Origin: an uncultured Albidovulum sp.
GTDB lineage: Bacteria; Pseudomonadota; Alphaproteobacteria; Rhodobacterales; Rhodobacteraceae
Assembly: GCA_913064775.1 (NCBI GenBank)
Contig: CAJYAD010000007.1
Span: 62,001-126,000 of the forward strand
Reading direction: 5' to 3'
DNA: 64,000 bases
Shown here: positions 1 to 9,004 of the stretch, piece after piece
Position numbering within the stretch: position 1 is the first letter of the stretch
Layout of the letters: every line of letters begins with the position of its first letter
Program-made: the position numbers and the translations under genes
The notes under the pieces: model-generated
Told to the model about the DNA's origin: nothing
The model's input: the letters and a program-made list of their open reading frames with translations, nothing else
Databases searched by the model: none

Positions 1-684
1 AAGGTCGATATCGTGCTGATGGATGACGACGCGGCGGGTGACGCGCCCGGCTTCGTGCGGGCCTTGCGCGCCGCCGGGCAGACCGCGCCGGTGCTTCTGG
101 TCAGCGACCGGGCCGAAGAGATGCGCGCAGGCCCCGAGGCCGGGCTGTTCGCGGCGGTGCTGGCCAAGCCGCTGCTGCGCAGTGCACTGTTTCGCACCCT
201 TCAGCGGCTTTCGGCGGCGCCCCCGGCCGACGAAGCGCCGCCGCCCGCGCCCGCCGCCGTGATGGGCGGCCGTCAGATGCGGGTGCTCGCGGCCGAGGAC
301 AACCGAACCAACCAGCTGGTGTTTCGCAAGATGACCAAGGATCTGGATATCGATCTGGTCTTTGCCGGCAACGGGCGCGAGGCGGTGGAACTGTTCCAGA
401 GCTTCCGGCCCGACATGATCTTCATGGATATCTCGATGCCCGAGATGGACGGCCGCGATGCCGCCCGCGCGATCCGCAAGCTGGAGGAAGGCACCGACGC
501 GCATATACCGATCGTGGCCCTGACGGCCCATGCGATGGCGGGCGATGCGGCCGACATCCTGGCCGCGGGGATCGACCATTACCTGACCAAGCCGCTGCGC
601 CGCGCCGCGATCAACGAACGCATCACCGCGCTGCGCCCGGACGGGGTGCGTGCCGTGATGCCCGATCCCGAAGCCGCCGCCTAG
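1..684 (+). CDS. Hybrid sensor kinase, C-terminal receiver domains (5' truncated by window)
   Basis: The reading frame is open from base 1, so this is the 3' part of a longer gene. Two receiver modules are visible. The first is degenerate: it keeps an LMD aspartate and a late AKP lysine but lacks the usual MPxMDG loop. The second is complete: acidic AAEDN, phospho-acceptor IFMDISMPEMDG, ALTAHA, and LTKP lysine. Tandem receivers at a C-terminus are typical of hybrid histidine kinases in phosphorelays; the kinase core would lie upstream of the window. The TAG stop overlaps the stop of yaaA on the other strand in a shared CTAG. The target of the relay cannot be inferred from here. Confidence 0.85.
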   Translation, partial: KVDIVLMDDDAAGDAPGFVRALRAAGQTAPVLLVSDRAEEMRAGPEAGLFAAVLAKPLLRSALFRTLQRLSAAPPADEAPPPAPAAVMGGRQMRVLAAEDNRTNQLVFRKMTKDLDIDLVFAGNGREAVELFQSFRPDMIFMDISMPEMDGRDAARAIRKLEEGTDAHIPIVALTAHAMAGDAADILAAGIDHYLTKPLRRAAINERITALRPDGVRAVMPDPEAAA

Positions 685-1466
685 GCGACGTTGCGCAGAA
701 AGGTCCAGCGGTCGCCTTCGCTCAGGTCCGGCTCAAACCGGTAGCCGCCGGTGTCGAACGCCTTCAGCCCCTCGGGGTCGGTCAGCCGGTGTTCCATCGC
801 GAAACGCGCCATCGCGCCGCGCGCCTTCTTGGCCCAGAACGAGATGAACTTGCGGGTGCCGTTCCGCTCTTCCAGGAAGACCGGGGTGATGACGCGCAGC
901 TTCAGCGCGCCCAGATCGACGGCGCTGAAATATTCGGTCGAGGCGCAGTTGATCAGCGTGTCGGTGCCCACCGCTTCGCCCGCGTCGTTCAGCGCTTCCG
1001 AAATCGTCGTGCCCCAATAATCGTACAGCGAGGCACCGCGCCGGGTTTTCAGCCGGCTGCCCATCTCCAGCCGGTAGGGCTGAATACGGTCCAGCGGGCG
1101 CAGCAGGCCGTAAAGCCCCGACAGGATGCGCAGATGATCCTGTGCCCAGGTCAGGGCGTCGGGGTCCAGCGTCTTCGCCTCCAGCCCCTGATAGGTGTCC
1201 CCGGCGAAGGCGAAGGCCGCGGGGCGCTGGGCGTCCGGGGCGGGCGTGTCAGAGAAATCGCGAAAGCGTTCGGCGTTCAGCTTGGCCAGCGGTTCGCTGA
1301 TCGTCATCAGCTTGCGCAGATCCGCGACCGACAGGCCGCGCGCGACGCCGGCGAGTTCGCTGGCCGCTTCGGGGAAGGCCGGGTCGGTGAGATGCGGACC
1401 TGTCGCGTGAAGCGCGGGGCGTTCGGCCCAGTCGAGTTTCTTGGCGGGGGAAAGAGTGACGAGCAT
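681..1466 (-). CDS. yaaA: YaaA family peroxide-stress protein (DUF328)
   Basis: The 261-residue protein begins MLVTLSPAKKLDW, the signature start of the YaaA/DUF328 family, and has the usual family length. In E. coli YaaA is induced by OxyR and limits free iron and DNA damage under hydrogen peroxide; other members bind DNA. It is cytoplasmic, with no signal peptide or membrane segment. Its ATG overlaps the TGA of recQ by one base (TGATG), so the two are probably co-translated, pairing a peroxide-protection protein with a repair helicase. The regulatory site is not visible. Confidence 0.93.
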   Translation of the reverse strand: MLVTLSPAKKLDWAERPALHATGPHLTDPAFPEAASELAGVARGLSVADLRKLMTISEPLAKLNAERFRDFSDTPAPDAQRPAAFAFAGDTYQGLEAKTLDPDALTWAQDHLRILSGLYGLLRPLDRIQPYRLEMGSRLKTRRGASLYDYWGTTISEALNDAGEAVGTDTLINCASTEYFSAVDLGALKLRVITPVFLEERNGTRKFISFWAKKARGAMARFAMEHRLTDPEGLKAFDTGGYRFEPDLSEGDRWTFLRNVA

Positions 1467-3505
1467 CAGGCCTCCGTCAGGATGTTCAGGAAGGCGGCGC
1501 CGAAGCGATCAGCCCGGCGCTCTCCCAGCAGGCGGTTCAGGGTGTCGGAATTGTCAGGCCGCATCTCGGCGATCTTGGCGATCAGCGAGGCTGAGCAGGT
1601 CAGCGGCTTCTCCGTCCCGTTTTCCCCGCGTGAGAGACGATTTTGCGCCTCCATCAGCTGATCATAAAGGTCGGCGCCCGCGCGGCCCGACAGGCGGCGG
1701 CGGGCGGGGTGCTGGGGGTCGGGCAGGGTGCCGGTGATGATTTCCAGAAACAATGCGCCGTAGCGTTCCAGCTTTTTCGCGCCGACGCCGCTCACCCGGG
1801 CCATGTCGTCCAGCGTGGCGGGCCGGGTTTCGGCCATCTCGATAAGGGTGCGGTCGGGGAAGATCACATAGGCGGGCACGCGGCCCTCTTCGGCGAGCGC
1901 CCGGCGCTTGGCCTTCAGCGCCGACAGAAGGGGCGCGTCCTCTTCTCCCACCAGCGTCTTGATCACGTTGCCCGCCGTGGCTTTGCGGATGGTGTCGCGG
2001 CGCAGGGTGATCCTTTCCTCGCCGCGCAGGATCGGACGGGCGGGGTCGGTCATGCGGAAGGCGCCGTGGCGTTCGGGATCGGGGCGGATCAGGTCGCGGC
2101 CCATCATCTGGCGAAACACCGCCTGCCATTGCGCGCGCGACAGATCGCGGCCGACGCCGAAGGTCGGCAGGTCCTCATGATGGCGGGCGCGGACCTTGTC
2201 GGTGGTGTTGCCGGTCAGGATGTCGATCAGATGACCGGCGCCAAAGCTTTCGCCGGTGCGCAGCATGGCTGACAGCGCCTTGCGCACCGCATCGGTCGCG
2301 TCGAACACCTCGGGCGGGGTCTCGCAGAGGTCGCAATTGCCGCAAGGTTCGGGATCCTCGCCGAAATAGCGCAGCAGCATCTGGCGCCGACACGCCTGGG
2401 CCTCGGCCAGGCCCAGAAGCGCGTTCAGGCGGGTGTGGTCGGCGGCCTTGCGTTCCAGCGGGGCGAGGCCCTCGTCGATCTGGCTGCGGCGCAGGCGGAT
2501 GTCGTCGGCGCCGTAAAGGGTGAGGGTCTCGGCCGGGGCGCCGTCACGTCCGGCGCGGCCGATTTCCTGATAATAGCTTTCGATCGATTTCGGCAGATCG
2601 GCATGGGCGACCCAGCGGATATCGGGTTTGTCGATGCCCATGCCGAAGGCGACGGTGGCGGCGACGATCAGCCCGTCTTCCTGCTGAAAGCGGAACTCGG
2701 CCTGGCGGCGGTCGTCGGCCTCCATCCCGCCGTGGTAATGCAGCGCCGAATGGCCGGCCTCGCGCAGCGCCGCGGCCAGGCCTTCGGTCTTCGCGCGGGT
2801 GGCGCAATAGACGATGCCGGATTGTCCCTTGCGCGCGGCGGCGAAGCTCAGAATCTGGGCGCGGGGCCCGTCCTTGGCGGCAAAGGCCAGATGGATGTTG
2901 GGCCGGTCGAAGCCGCGCAGGAAGCTGCGCGGCGGGGTGCCGGCGAACAGGCGGGTGACGATTTCGGCCCGGGTCTCGGCGTCGGCGGTGGCGGTGAAGG
3001 CCGCCAACGGCACCCCGAGGGTTTGTTTCAGCTCACCGATGCGCAGGTAGTCGGGGCGGAAATCATGGCCCCACTGGCTGACGCAATGGGCCTCGTCCAC
3101 CGCGATCAGGGTGCAGTTCGCCCGCCGCAACAGCCCCAGCGTGGCGGAAGAGGACAGCCGTTCCGGCGCCATGTACAGCAGCTTCAGCCGTCCGTCATCG
3201 ATCGCCTGAAAGACCTCTTCGGTCTCTTCCTCGGTATTGCCCGAGGTCAGCGCCCCGGCCTCGACCCCCGCTTCGCGCAGCGCCCGCACCTGATCGCGCA
3301 TCAGCGCGATCAGCGGCGAGATGACCAGCGTCACCCCCTCGCGGCAAAGCGCGGGCAGCTGGAAGCACAGCGACTTGCCGCCGCCGGTGGGCATGATCGC
3401 CAGCGTGTCCCGACCTTCCAGGACCGAGGCCACGATTTCTTCTTGTCCCGGGCGGAAGCTCTGGAAGCCGAAGATCCGGTGGAGAAGCTCTTCCGGGGCG
3501 GACAT
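1466..3505 (-). CDS. recQ: ATP-dependent DNA helicase RecQ
   Basis: The 679-residue protein is a 3'-5' DNA helicase of the RecFOR repair pathway. The sequence shows Walker A (PTGGGKS), the DEAH box within VDEAHCVSQWGHDFRPDYL, a second helicase lobe with the QEIGRAGRDG motif VI, a zinc-binding RQC region (CRRQMLLRYFGE...CGNCDLC) and a C-terminal HRDC domain with YVIFPDRTLIEMA. All modules of a full-length RecQ are present and intact. It lies just downstream of yggT on the same strand and overlaps yaaA by one base at its 3' end. Confidence 0.97.
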   Translation of the reverse strand: MSAPEELLHRIFGFQSFRPGQEEIVASVLEGRDTLAIMPTGGGKSLCFQLPALCREGVTLVISPLIALMRDQVRALREAGVEAGALTSGNTEEETEEVFQAIDDGRLKLLYMAPERLSSSATLGLLRRANCTLIAVDEAHCVSQWGHDFRPDYLRIGELKQTLGVPLAAFTATADAETRAEIVTRLFAGTPPRSFLRGFDRPNIHLAFAAKDGPRAQILSFAAARKGQSGIVYCATRAKTEGLAAALREAGHSALHYHGGMEADDRRQAEFRFQQEDGLIVAATVAFGMGIDKPDIRWVAHADLPKSIESYYQEIGRAGRDGAPAETLTLYGADDIRLRRSQIDEGLAPLERKAADHTRLNALLGLAEAQACRRQMLLRYFGEDPEPCGNCDLCETPPEVFDATDAVRKALSAMLRTGESFGAGHLIDILTGNTTDKVRARHHEDLPTFGVGRDLSRAQWQAVFRQMMGRDLIRPDPERHGAFRMTDPARPILRGEERITLRRDTIRKATAGNVIKTLVGEEDAPLLSALKAKRRALAEEGRVPAYVIFPDRTLIEMAETRPATLDDMARVSGVGAKKLERYGALFLEIITGTLPDPQHPARRRLSGRAGADLYDQLMEAQNRLSRGENGTEKPLTCSASLIAKIAEMRPDNSDTLNRLLGERRADRFGAAFLNILTEA

Positions 3506-3513
3506 CTGCGCGG

Positions 3514-3804
3514 TCAGTAGGCGAAGGTCGCGGCGTTATCGACGATGGCCATTCGCAGCACGATCAGGATCAGCAGCACCGCCAGCGGCGCCAGGTCGAG
3601 CGCGCCGGTATCGGGCAGCACGCGGCGGATGCGCGAATAGATCGGGTCGAGCAGACGGTTGAGGCCGTCCCAGATCTGATAGACCAGCGGCTGGCGCAGG
3701 TTCAGTACCTGGAAGCTGATCAGCCAGCTCATGATGATATGCGCGATCACCACGAAGTAGATCACATTCAGAAGCAGCAGGATGGTCTTGAGCAGCGTGA
3801 ACAT
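3514..3804 (-). CDS. YggT family membrane protein
   Basis: The start chosen is MFTLLKTILLLLN, preceded by a GGGAAAGG ribosome site. The track ORF extends 20 codons further without family similarity. The 96 residues contain two hydrophobic helices flanking an amphipathic stretch (QIWDGLNRLLDPIYSRIRRVLPDTG), the classic single YggT repeat with the DPIYxxIRRxLP motif. The family is linked to osmotic and membrane stress and sometimes to division, but its molecular role is unsettled. It sits 8 bases upstream of recQ on the same strand. Confidence 0.88.
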   Translation of the reverse strand: MFTLLKTILLLLNVIYFVVIAHIIMSWLISFQVLNLRQPLVYQIWDGLNRLLDPIYSRIRRVLPDTGALDLAPLAVLLILIVLRMAIVDNAATFAY

Positions 3805-3966
3805 GGGCGCCTTTCCCTCGGTGCTTGGTTGTCGCCAGAGGTAATGGGAGGTTGCGCAAAGCACAACCGGTCAAGGCGCCTTCCGGCACCCGGACGGGGC
3901 AAATGCCGCAAGGTCGGGCTTGACGCCCCCCGGGCAGGCGCACAAGGGGGGCGCAAAGGTGCCCCG

Positions 3967-4497
3967 ATGTATCCGATCTTTCGCTTCGCCAAGGAAATGC
4001 TCGCCGTGCGCCGTGCGCCGGCGCTGGGCCCGTTCGGTGTGCATGTCTCGCATCATCGCTGCTGGCCCTGGGATCTGGACCCGTGGATGGAGCTGAACAA
4101 CGGCCGCACGCTGACGCTGTATGATCTGGGGCGGATCCCGGCGGCGGCCCGCACCGGTCTGGTGGGGGCGATGCGCCGCAACGGCTGGGGGATGACGGTG
4201 GCGGGGGCCGCGGTGCGCTACCGGCGGCGGATCCGGGTCTTTCGGCGGTTTCAGATGCGCAGCCGGGCGCTGGGCTGGGACGGGCGGTTCCTGTATCTCG
4301 AACAAAGCATCTGGTTCGGGGATGAATGCGCGAACCAGATCCTGATCCGGGCCGCCGTGACCGACCGCAGCGGGATCGTGGCCCCCGCCAAGGTGGCCCG
4401 GGCGCTGGGCCTGGCCGAGGAAAGCCCGCCGCTGCCGCGCTGGGTCGAAGCCTGGATCGAGGCCGAGGCCGAACGCCCCTGGCCGCCCGAGCTTTAG
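3967..4497 (+). CDS. Hotdog-fold acyl-CoA thioesterase-like protein
   Basis: The protein is 176 residues from ATG at 3967; the longer track ORF begins inside the divergent yggT promoter and is unlikely. It resembles the 4HBT_2/thioesterase-like superfamily, with a substrate-entry region DLDPWMELNNGRTLTLYDLGR near residues 37-57 and a beta-sheet region with YRRRIRVFRRFQMRSRALGWDGRFLYLEQSIW. Members hydrolyse acyl-CoA or related thioesters; the actual substrate is unknown. It is cytoplasmic, divergent from yggT, and apparently monocistronic. Confidence 0.75.
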   Translation: MYPIFRFAKEMLAVRRAPALGPFGVHVSHHRCWPWDLDPWMELNNGRTLTLYDLGRIPAAARTGLVGAMRRNGWGMTVAGAAVRYRRRIRVFRRFQMRSRALGWDGRFLYLEQSIWFGDECANQILIRAAVTDRSGIVAPAKVARALGLAEESPPLPRWVEAWIEAEAERPWPPEL

Positions 4498-4622
4498 GGC
4501 TGTTAAAGCCGCCGGATGATTGCTGCGCGCAGGGCGAGCGCCTGCCCCCCGATCTGGTTGCCCGCGCTTGCGCGCGCGCCGCTTTGCCTGTCATATCCCC
4601 TCAACTGGGCAGGGAGAGCGAC

Positions 4623-5969
4623 ATGACCGAAACATCCAGAAAGCGCCGTATCTGGGGATGGTTCTTCTACTTCTGGGCGGGTCAGCCCTATTTCACCCTG
4701 CTGCTGACCTTCATCTTCTCGCCCTATATCGTCGATCTGGTCGGCAAGGGCACGACCGCGCAGGCGATCTGGGGCTATGGGCTGACCGCCTGCGGCGTGA
4801 TCGTCGCGATCAGCGCGCCCTTCCTGGGGGCGATCGCCGACAAGGCCAGCGGGCGCAAGCGTTTCATCGCCTTCTTCGCAGTCTTCTATGTGCTTGGCGC
4901 CTGGGGGCTGTGGTATGCCGCGCCCGGTCATTTCAACATCTATTTGGTGCTGATCTCCTTCGGGGCCGGCCTGATCGCGGTCGAGCTGATGTCGATCTTC
5001 GCCAATGCGATGCTGCCCACGCTGGGGCCGAAAGAGGAGTTGGGGCGGATCTCGGGCTCGGCCTGGGGGTTCGGCTATGCGGGCGGGGTGGTCGCGCTGA
5101 TCCTGATCCTGGCGTTCTTCGCCGAGATGAAGGACGGCAAGACGCTGCTCGGCCTGGCGCCGGTCTTCGGCCTTGATCCCGCCATGCGCGAGGGGACCCG
5201 CGCCGTCGGGCCGTTCACCGCGATCTGGTTCATGATCTTCATCATCCCGTTCTTCCTGTGGACGCGCGACCCGGTGCGCCCCGGCGCCCCGCGCATCCGC
5301 GATGCGATGCGCACCGCATGGCCCGATCTGCGCGCCACCCTGGCCGCGCTGCCGTCGAACCGGGGGCTGTTGATGTTCCTGATCGCGTCGATGCTGTACC
5401 GCGACGGGCTGAACGGGGTGTTCACCTTTGGCGGCATCTACGCCAAGGGCGTGCTGGGCTGGTCGGTGGTCGATGTCGGCATCTTTGGCATCATCGCCGC
5501 GGTGTCGGGGGCGATCTTCGCCTGGCTGGGCGGCAAGGCCGATTCCGCCTTTGGGCCGAAGCCGGTGATCGTGATCTGCCTGCTGGTGCTGACCCTCATC
5601 GTCGTGGCGACGATCACGCTGTCGCGCAGCTCGGTCTTCGGGATCGCGGTCGCGGCCGGCTCTAAGCTGCCCGATTACGCCTTCTTCGGCATCGGCGCGG
5701 TGATCGGCGCCTGCGCCGGGTCGCTGCAGGCGGCCAGCCGCACGATGATGGTCTATCAGGCCAACCCCGAGCGCATGACCGAGGCCTTCGGCCTTTACGC
5801 GCTGGCCGGTTACGGCACCTCGGCGATCGCGCCGCTGGCGGTGGCGGTGACGACGCAGCTGACCGGGTCGCAGCAGGCCGGGATTGCGCCGCTGATCGTG
5901 CTGTTCCTGCTGGGGCTGGCGGTGCTGCTTCCGATCCGCGCGAACACCCGCGACGCGGGCGCGATCTGA
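4623..5969 (+). CDS. MFS transporter, UMF1/Atg22-like permease
   Basis: The start at ATG 4623 follows an AGGGAGAG ribosome site. The 448-residue product has about 12 hydrophobic helices. An early WGWFFYFWAGQPYFTLLLTFIFSPY segment and a loop GAIADKASGRKR (MFS motif A) match the UMF1 subfamily, related to vacuolar Atg22 amino-acid effluxers. It is an inner-membrane transporter of unknown substrate. It stands alone between the thioesterase and mepA genes. Confidence 0.85.
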   Translation: MTETSRKRRIWGWFFYFWAGQPYFTLLLTFIFSPYIVDLVGKGTTAQAIWGYGLTACGVIVAISAPFLGAIADKASGRKRFIAFFAVFYVLGAWGLWYAAPGHFNIYLVLISFGAGLIAVELMSIFANAMLPTLGPKEELGRISGSAWGFGYAGGVVALILILAFFAEMKDGKTLLGLAPVFGLDPAMREGTRAVGPFTAIWFMIFIIPFFLWTRDPVRPGAPRIRDAMRTAWPDLRATLAALPSNRGLLMFLIASMLYRDGLNGVFTFGGIYAKGVLGWSVVDVGIFGIIAAVSGAIFAWLGGKADSAFGPKPVIVICLLVLTLIVVATITLSRSSVFGIAVAAGSKLPDYAFFGIGAVIGACAGSLQAASRTMMVYQANPERMTEAFGLYALAGYGTSAIAPLAVAVTTQLTGSQQAGIAPLIVLFLLGLAVLLPIRANTRDAGAI

Positions 5970-6046
5970 CGCAGTTTCGCGCGTTTGCGGAACGGGCGCG
6001 GTCTGCTAGGCTGGGCAAAACCCCAACGAAAGCAGGCAAAGACCCC

Positions 6047-6961
6047 ATGGGCATCCCCCTACCCGGCTTGATCCTGGCGCTGGCGCTGGCCACGGGGGCC
6101 GCGCTGGCCCCGCCGGTGGTCGCCGCCGAGCCGCTGGCGACCGCCCTTTTTGGCGCGGAGCGAAGCCCAAGCCACCAAAGGCCGATGGCGATCGGGTCCT
6201 ACAACCGGGGCTGCGCGGCGGGGTTGCGGGAATTGCCGCCCTCGGGCCCCACCTGGCAGGCGATGCGGCTGAGCCGCGATCGCAACTGGGGCATGCCCGA
6301 GACGATTTCCTTCATCGAGGATCTCAGCCGCTACGCCGCCACCCTGCCGGGGTGGAAGGGGCTTTATGTCGGCGATATCGGCCAGCCGCGCGGCGGGCCG
6401 ATGGTGTCGGGGCATGCAAGCCACCAGATGGGGCTGGATGTCGATATCTGGATGCTGCCGGGGCGGAACATGCATCTGTCGCGCGCGGCGCGCGAGAAGA
6501 TCAGCTCAATCTCGGTGCGCACGCCGGACCAGCGCCGGGTGAACGGCAATTGGGACCGCCAGCATTACCTGCTGATGCGTCGCGCCGCGCAGGATCCGCG
6601 GGTCGACCGGATCTTTGTGGCGGCGGCGGTGAAGATCGCGATGTGCAACGCGACGCCGAGGGGCGACCGGGCGTGGCTGCAGAAGATCCGGCCCTGGTAC
6701 GGGCACAAGGCGCATTTCCATGTGCGGCTGAATTGCCCGCCGGGGGATGCGCTGTGCCGTACCCAGCGGCCCTCGGTGGCGCAGCTGTCGAAGGGTGGCG
6801 ACGGCTGCGATGACAGCCTGAACTGGTGGGTCACCGACATGCTGAACCCGCCGAAGACCACGAAGCCGCGCAAGAAGGCGGGTCCGCCCCGGCGCGGTCC
6901 GCGGCAATATCTGCTTACCGATCTGCCCCGCCAATGCGCCGCCGTTCTTTCGTCGCGCTAA
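6047..6961 (+). CDS. mepA: Penicillin-insensitive murein endopeptidase MepA
   Basis: The 304-residue protein starts with a cleavable signal peptide (hydrophobic core ending near PPVVAAEP), so it is periplasmic. It cleaves D-Ala-meso-DAP cross-links in peptidoglycan. The zinc-site motifs of the MepA/LAS family are present: [15 protein letters not shown] near residue 125 and [12 protein letters not shown] near residue 223. Paired cysteines in the C-terminal part suggest disulfides, as in E. coli MepA. The downstream gene starts 28 bases before its stop, so the two are probably co-expressed. Confidence 0.93.
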   Translation: MGIPLPGLILALALATGAALAPPVVAAEPLATALFGAERSPSHQRPMAIGSYNRGCAAGLRELPPSGPTWQAMRLSRDRNWGMPETISFIEDLSRYAATLPGWKGLYVGDIGQPRGGPMVSGHASHQMGLDVDIWMLPGRNMHLSRAAREKISSISVRTPDQRRVNGNWDRQHYLLMRRAAQDPRVDRIFVAAAVKIAMCNATPRGDRAWLQKIRPWYGHKAHFHVRLNCPPGDALCRTQRPSVAQLSKGGDGCDDSLNWWVTDMLNPPKTTKPRKKAGPPRRGPRQYLLTDLPRQCAAVLSSR

Positions 6962-7860
6962 GCCTTGCCATTCTGCTTTTGCAGGTGCCCGCGGGCCGGG
7001 CCGAGCGGCCGGGGCTGGCGGTTCATGTGGGCAGCTATGTCTGGCACCGGCCCGACCGCGCCTTCGGTGGCTTCTCGGGGTTGGAGCTGTCGGCGGACGG
7101 GCGCGATTTCGTCTCGCAATCCGACCGGGGCGCGATCGTCGCGGGGCGGCTGCGGCGCGACCCGGCGGGGGCGGTCGTCGGGGTCGAGGCCGGCCCGATC
7201 ACGCCGCTGCGGGCGCCGGACGGCGCGATCCTGCGCCCCACCCGGCGCGATGCCGAGGGTCTGGCGATCACGTCCTCGGGCAAGGTCTTCATCAGCTTCG
7301 AGGGTATCCAGAGGGTGCTGGAATATGACCACCTCGGCGCCGCGGCCCGGGCGCTGCCGCGCGATCCGGCCTTCCTGCGCATGGCGCCCAATGGCTCGAT
7401 CGAGGCGCTGGCGGTGGACCGCTCCGGTGCGCTCTACACCCTGCCCGAGATGGGGCCGATCGGCCGTCCGATCCCGGTTTTCCGCTATGCCGGGGGGCGC
7501 TGGACGCAGCCCTTCTCGATCGCGCGCGCCGATGCGTTCCGCCCGGTGGGGGCTGATTTCGGGCCCGACGGCAATCTCTACCTGCTAGAGCGCCGGTTCC
7601 TTGGCCTCTTCGGCTTTGCAAGCCGGGTGCGGCGGCTCGACATCGGTGCCAACGGCCGCCCGACCGGGGATGAGGTGCTGTTTCAAAGCACCCCCGGCAA
7701 GTTCGGCAATCTCGAGGGGCTGGCGGTCTGGACGGATGCGCGGGGGCGGATCCGCCTGACGATGATTTCGGACGACAACTTCTTCTTCCTGCAGCGCACC
7801 GAATTCGTCGATTACAGGGTGGTGCCGAGGGCGGCGGGCATGCCGCGCCCGCCGTCCTGA
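6934..7860 (+). CDS. Esterase-like activity of phytase family protein (secreted)
   Basis: The start at ATG 6934 gives [17 protein letters not shown], a twin-Arg-rich start with a hydrophobic core ending at GRAERP, so export is likely. The body (about 308 residues) has beta-propeller-like repeats, including [38 protein letters not shown] and [16 protein letters not shown], that match the phytase-type esterase family PF13449. The biochemical substrate is unknown. The gene overlaps the end of mepA by 28 bases, which suggests a shared envelope role. Confidence 0.82.
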   Translation: MRRRSFVALSLAILLLQVPAGRAERPGLAVHVGSYVWHRPDRAFGGFSGLELSADGRDFVSQSDRGAIVAGRLRRDPAGAVVGVEAGPITPLRAPDGAILRPTRRDAEGLAITSSGKVFISFEGIQRVLEYDHLGAAARALPRDPAFLRMAPNGSIEALAVDRSGALYTLPEMGPIGRPIPVFRYAGGRWTQPFSIARADAFRPVGADFGPDGNLYLLERRFLGLFGFASRVRRLDIGANGRPTGDEVLFQSTPGKFGNLEGLAVWTDARGRIRLTMISDDNFFFLQRTEFVDYRVVPRAAGMPRPPS

Positions 7861-7951
7861 GGCCCCGATCCCGAGACCGGCCGTCCCAGGGCCCCTGCTG
7901 CAATTTTAGGCAATTCTAGGAAAACTCATCGCATCTATTGCGTAAAAACTT

Positions 7952-8016
7952 TTGACAAACACAAAATATGTGGCACGCTTCCATATAGGCGCAATGCATT
8001 GAAAGGAGGTGGTCCA
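7952..8016 (+). promoter_or_regulatory. Promoter-like region and extended Shine-Dalgarno of a small transcription unit
   Basis: A TTGACA hexamer at 7952-7957 lies in a locally AT-rich stretch; no convincing -10 at 17 bases was found. At 8001-8015 the sequence GAAAGGAGGTGGTCC is complementary (one G-U pair) to about 15 bases of the usual 3' end of alphaproteobacterial 16S rRNA, an unusually long ribosome site. It ends immediately before a GTG codon. A TGGCACG at 7971-7977 resembles a sigma-54 -24 element but lacks its -12 partner. Confidence 0.5.
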
Positions 8017-8073
8017 GTGTCGAGAGTGATGTTGGAGAGAGGTGTCGGGACAGTCAGGAGGAATGTGGCCTGA
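8017..8073 (+). CDS. Putative 18-residue leader or small peptide
   Basis: GTG at 8017, six bases after AAAGGAGGT, opens an 18-codon frame reading MSRVMLERGVGTVRRNVA and ending in TGA. It is too short for the ORF track. The peptide is basic and has no hydrophobic segment. The very strong ribosome site argues for real translation. The unit ends in an intrinsic terminator 67 bases after the stop, with no further large ORF, so it is either a free micropeptide gene or the translated part of a small regulatory RNA. I do not recognise a function. arfB follows about 170 bases after the terminator and is probably separate. Confidence 0.5.
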   Translation: MSRVMLERGVGTVRRNVA

Positions 8074-8139
8074 GGGCAGCCCCTGAGGTACTGACCAACT
8101 GATTGGGCATCCTAACTGGCCCATCTCCAGGAACTCGGA

Positions 8140-8172
8140 GGGCCGTGCGCGTCGCACGGCCCTTTTCCTTTT
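8140..8172 (+). terminator. Rho-independent terminator
   Basis: GGGCCGTGCG and CGCACGGCCC form a perfect 10-bp stem with a three-base loop, followed by TTTTCCTTTTC. It closes the small transcription unit that starts near 7960. Confidence 0.9.
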
Positions 8173-8208
8173 CAAACCCCCGCTCCCAGGCGCCTGCGCA
8201 CCCCAGGG

Positions 8209-8230
8209 GAGTATTTTCGCCAAGGTGAAG
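8209..8230 (+). repeat. Short interspersed intergenic motif, copy 1
   Basis: GAGTATTTTCGCCAAGGTGAAG here matches, in inverse orientation, a second copy at 56877-56898. The shared pattern is GAGTATTT-N4-CCAAGRTGAAR or close to it. Both copies are intergenic. From memory, similar motifs recur in Rhodobacteraceae genomes, but I could not check this. Confidence 0.45.
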
Positions 8231-8334
8231 GGACGGAGGCCTCGGCCGTCATGCGGCGCGTCATGCGGCACGCCGCGAAAGCCGACCCTCGCCCGCCCTT
8301 TTCCTTTCACCCGCTCCCGGATAGCTTCACCGCC

Positions 8335-8757
8335 ATGTTGCGCATCACTGACGATATCAACCTGCAGGACTGGGAAATCACCGAAAGCTTCTCGCGCTCT
8401 TCGGGGCCGGGAGGGCAGAACGTCAACAAGGTGGAAACCGCGGTGGAGTTGCGCTTTGAGGCCGAGCGCTCGCCCAGCCTGCCGCCGGCGGTGAAGGCGC
8501 GGCTGAAGCGGCTGGCGGGGCGGCGCTGGACGGCGGACGGGGCGATCGTGATCCGCGCCGAAGAGACCCGCCATCAGGCCCGCAACCGCGAGATCGCCCG
8601 CGAACGTCTGGCCGAGCTGATCCGAAAGGCGCTGACCGCGCCCAAGCGGCGGATTCCGACGCGGCCGACGCTGGGCAGCCAGCGCCGCCGCCTGAAGGCC
8701 AAGACCGAGCGCGGTCAGGTCAAGTCGCTGCGCGGCCGCCCCGGGGACGAAGAGTAA
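8335..8757 (+). CDS. arfB: Alternative ribosome-rescue factor ArfB (peptidyl-tRNA hydrolase)
   Basis: The start MLRITDDINLQDWEI gives 140 residues, the family length; the longer track ORF is upstream noise. The catalytic GGQ loop lies in SSGPGGQNVNKVET, and the C-terminus is a basic tail (RRRLKAKTERGQVKSLRGR) that in ArfB/YaeJ enters the empty mRNA channel of stalled ribosomes. It hydrolyses peptidyl-tRNA on non-stop complexes without a stop codon. It acts on the 70S ribosome in the cytoplasm. Confidence 0.95.
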   Translation: MLRITDDINLQDWEITESFSRSSGPGGQNVNKVETAVELRFEAERSPSLPPAVKARLKRLAGRRWTADGAIVIRAEETRHQARNREIARERLAELIRKALTAPKRRIPTRPTLGSQRRRLKAKTERGQVKSLRGRPGDEE

Positions 8758-9004
8758 AGCCGCCCCCCTGTCGCGCCCCCTCCTGTGGCGTTCGGGCCCG
8801 CCCCGCTCCGTGCCCGTCTTGCATCACCTGCGGGCTGATTGGTGGCTGACGGGGCGGTGCCTTGCGGATCCTGATCCGGCGCGATTAGGGTCGCGCTGGG
8901 GGTGCGCGGCCGACCCTGACAGGCGGCCGGGGATGGATTTCGGTGATTGCGGTGCGAACATCTCGGCACGAACCTTTGCCACGACCCCGCGGGCCCCGCC
9001 CGGC
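8758..9004. other. Intergenic region before the flagellar island
   Basis: This is 247 bases of GC-rich sequence between arfB and the fliQ-like gene. No convincing terminator or promoter was found. A GGCAC...TTGC pair at 8965-8979 looks like a sigma-54 site but is one base too widely spaced. Confidence 0.4.

Noticed and set aside
2435-3520. 361-residue ORF antisense to recQ
   Set aside because: It lies wholly opposite an intact recQ with all helicase motifs; a GC-rich shadow frame.
4326-4622. Longer start for the UMF1 transporter
   Set aside because: It would run through the thioesterase gene; the ATG at 4623 has a ribosome site and a normal family N-terminus.
8063-8086. Seven-codon ORF (MWPEGSP) after AGGAGG within the small transcript
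   Set aside because: Only one base lies between the SD-like sequence and ATG, and it overlaps the 18-codon ORF end; translation is unlikely.
8965-8979. Sigma-54-like GGCAC...TTGC before the fliQ-like gene
   Set aside because: The GG to GC spacing is 11 bases, not 10, and the start codon would be only about 14 bases from the transcript start.
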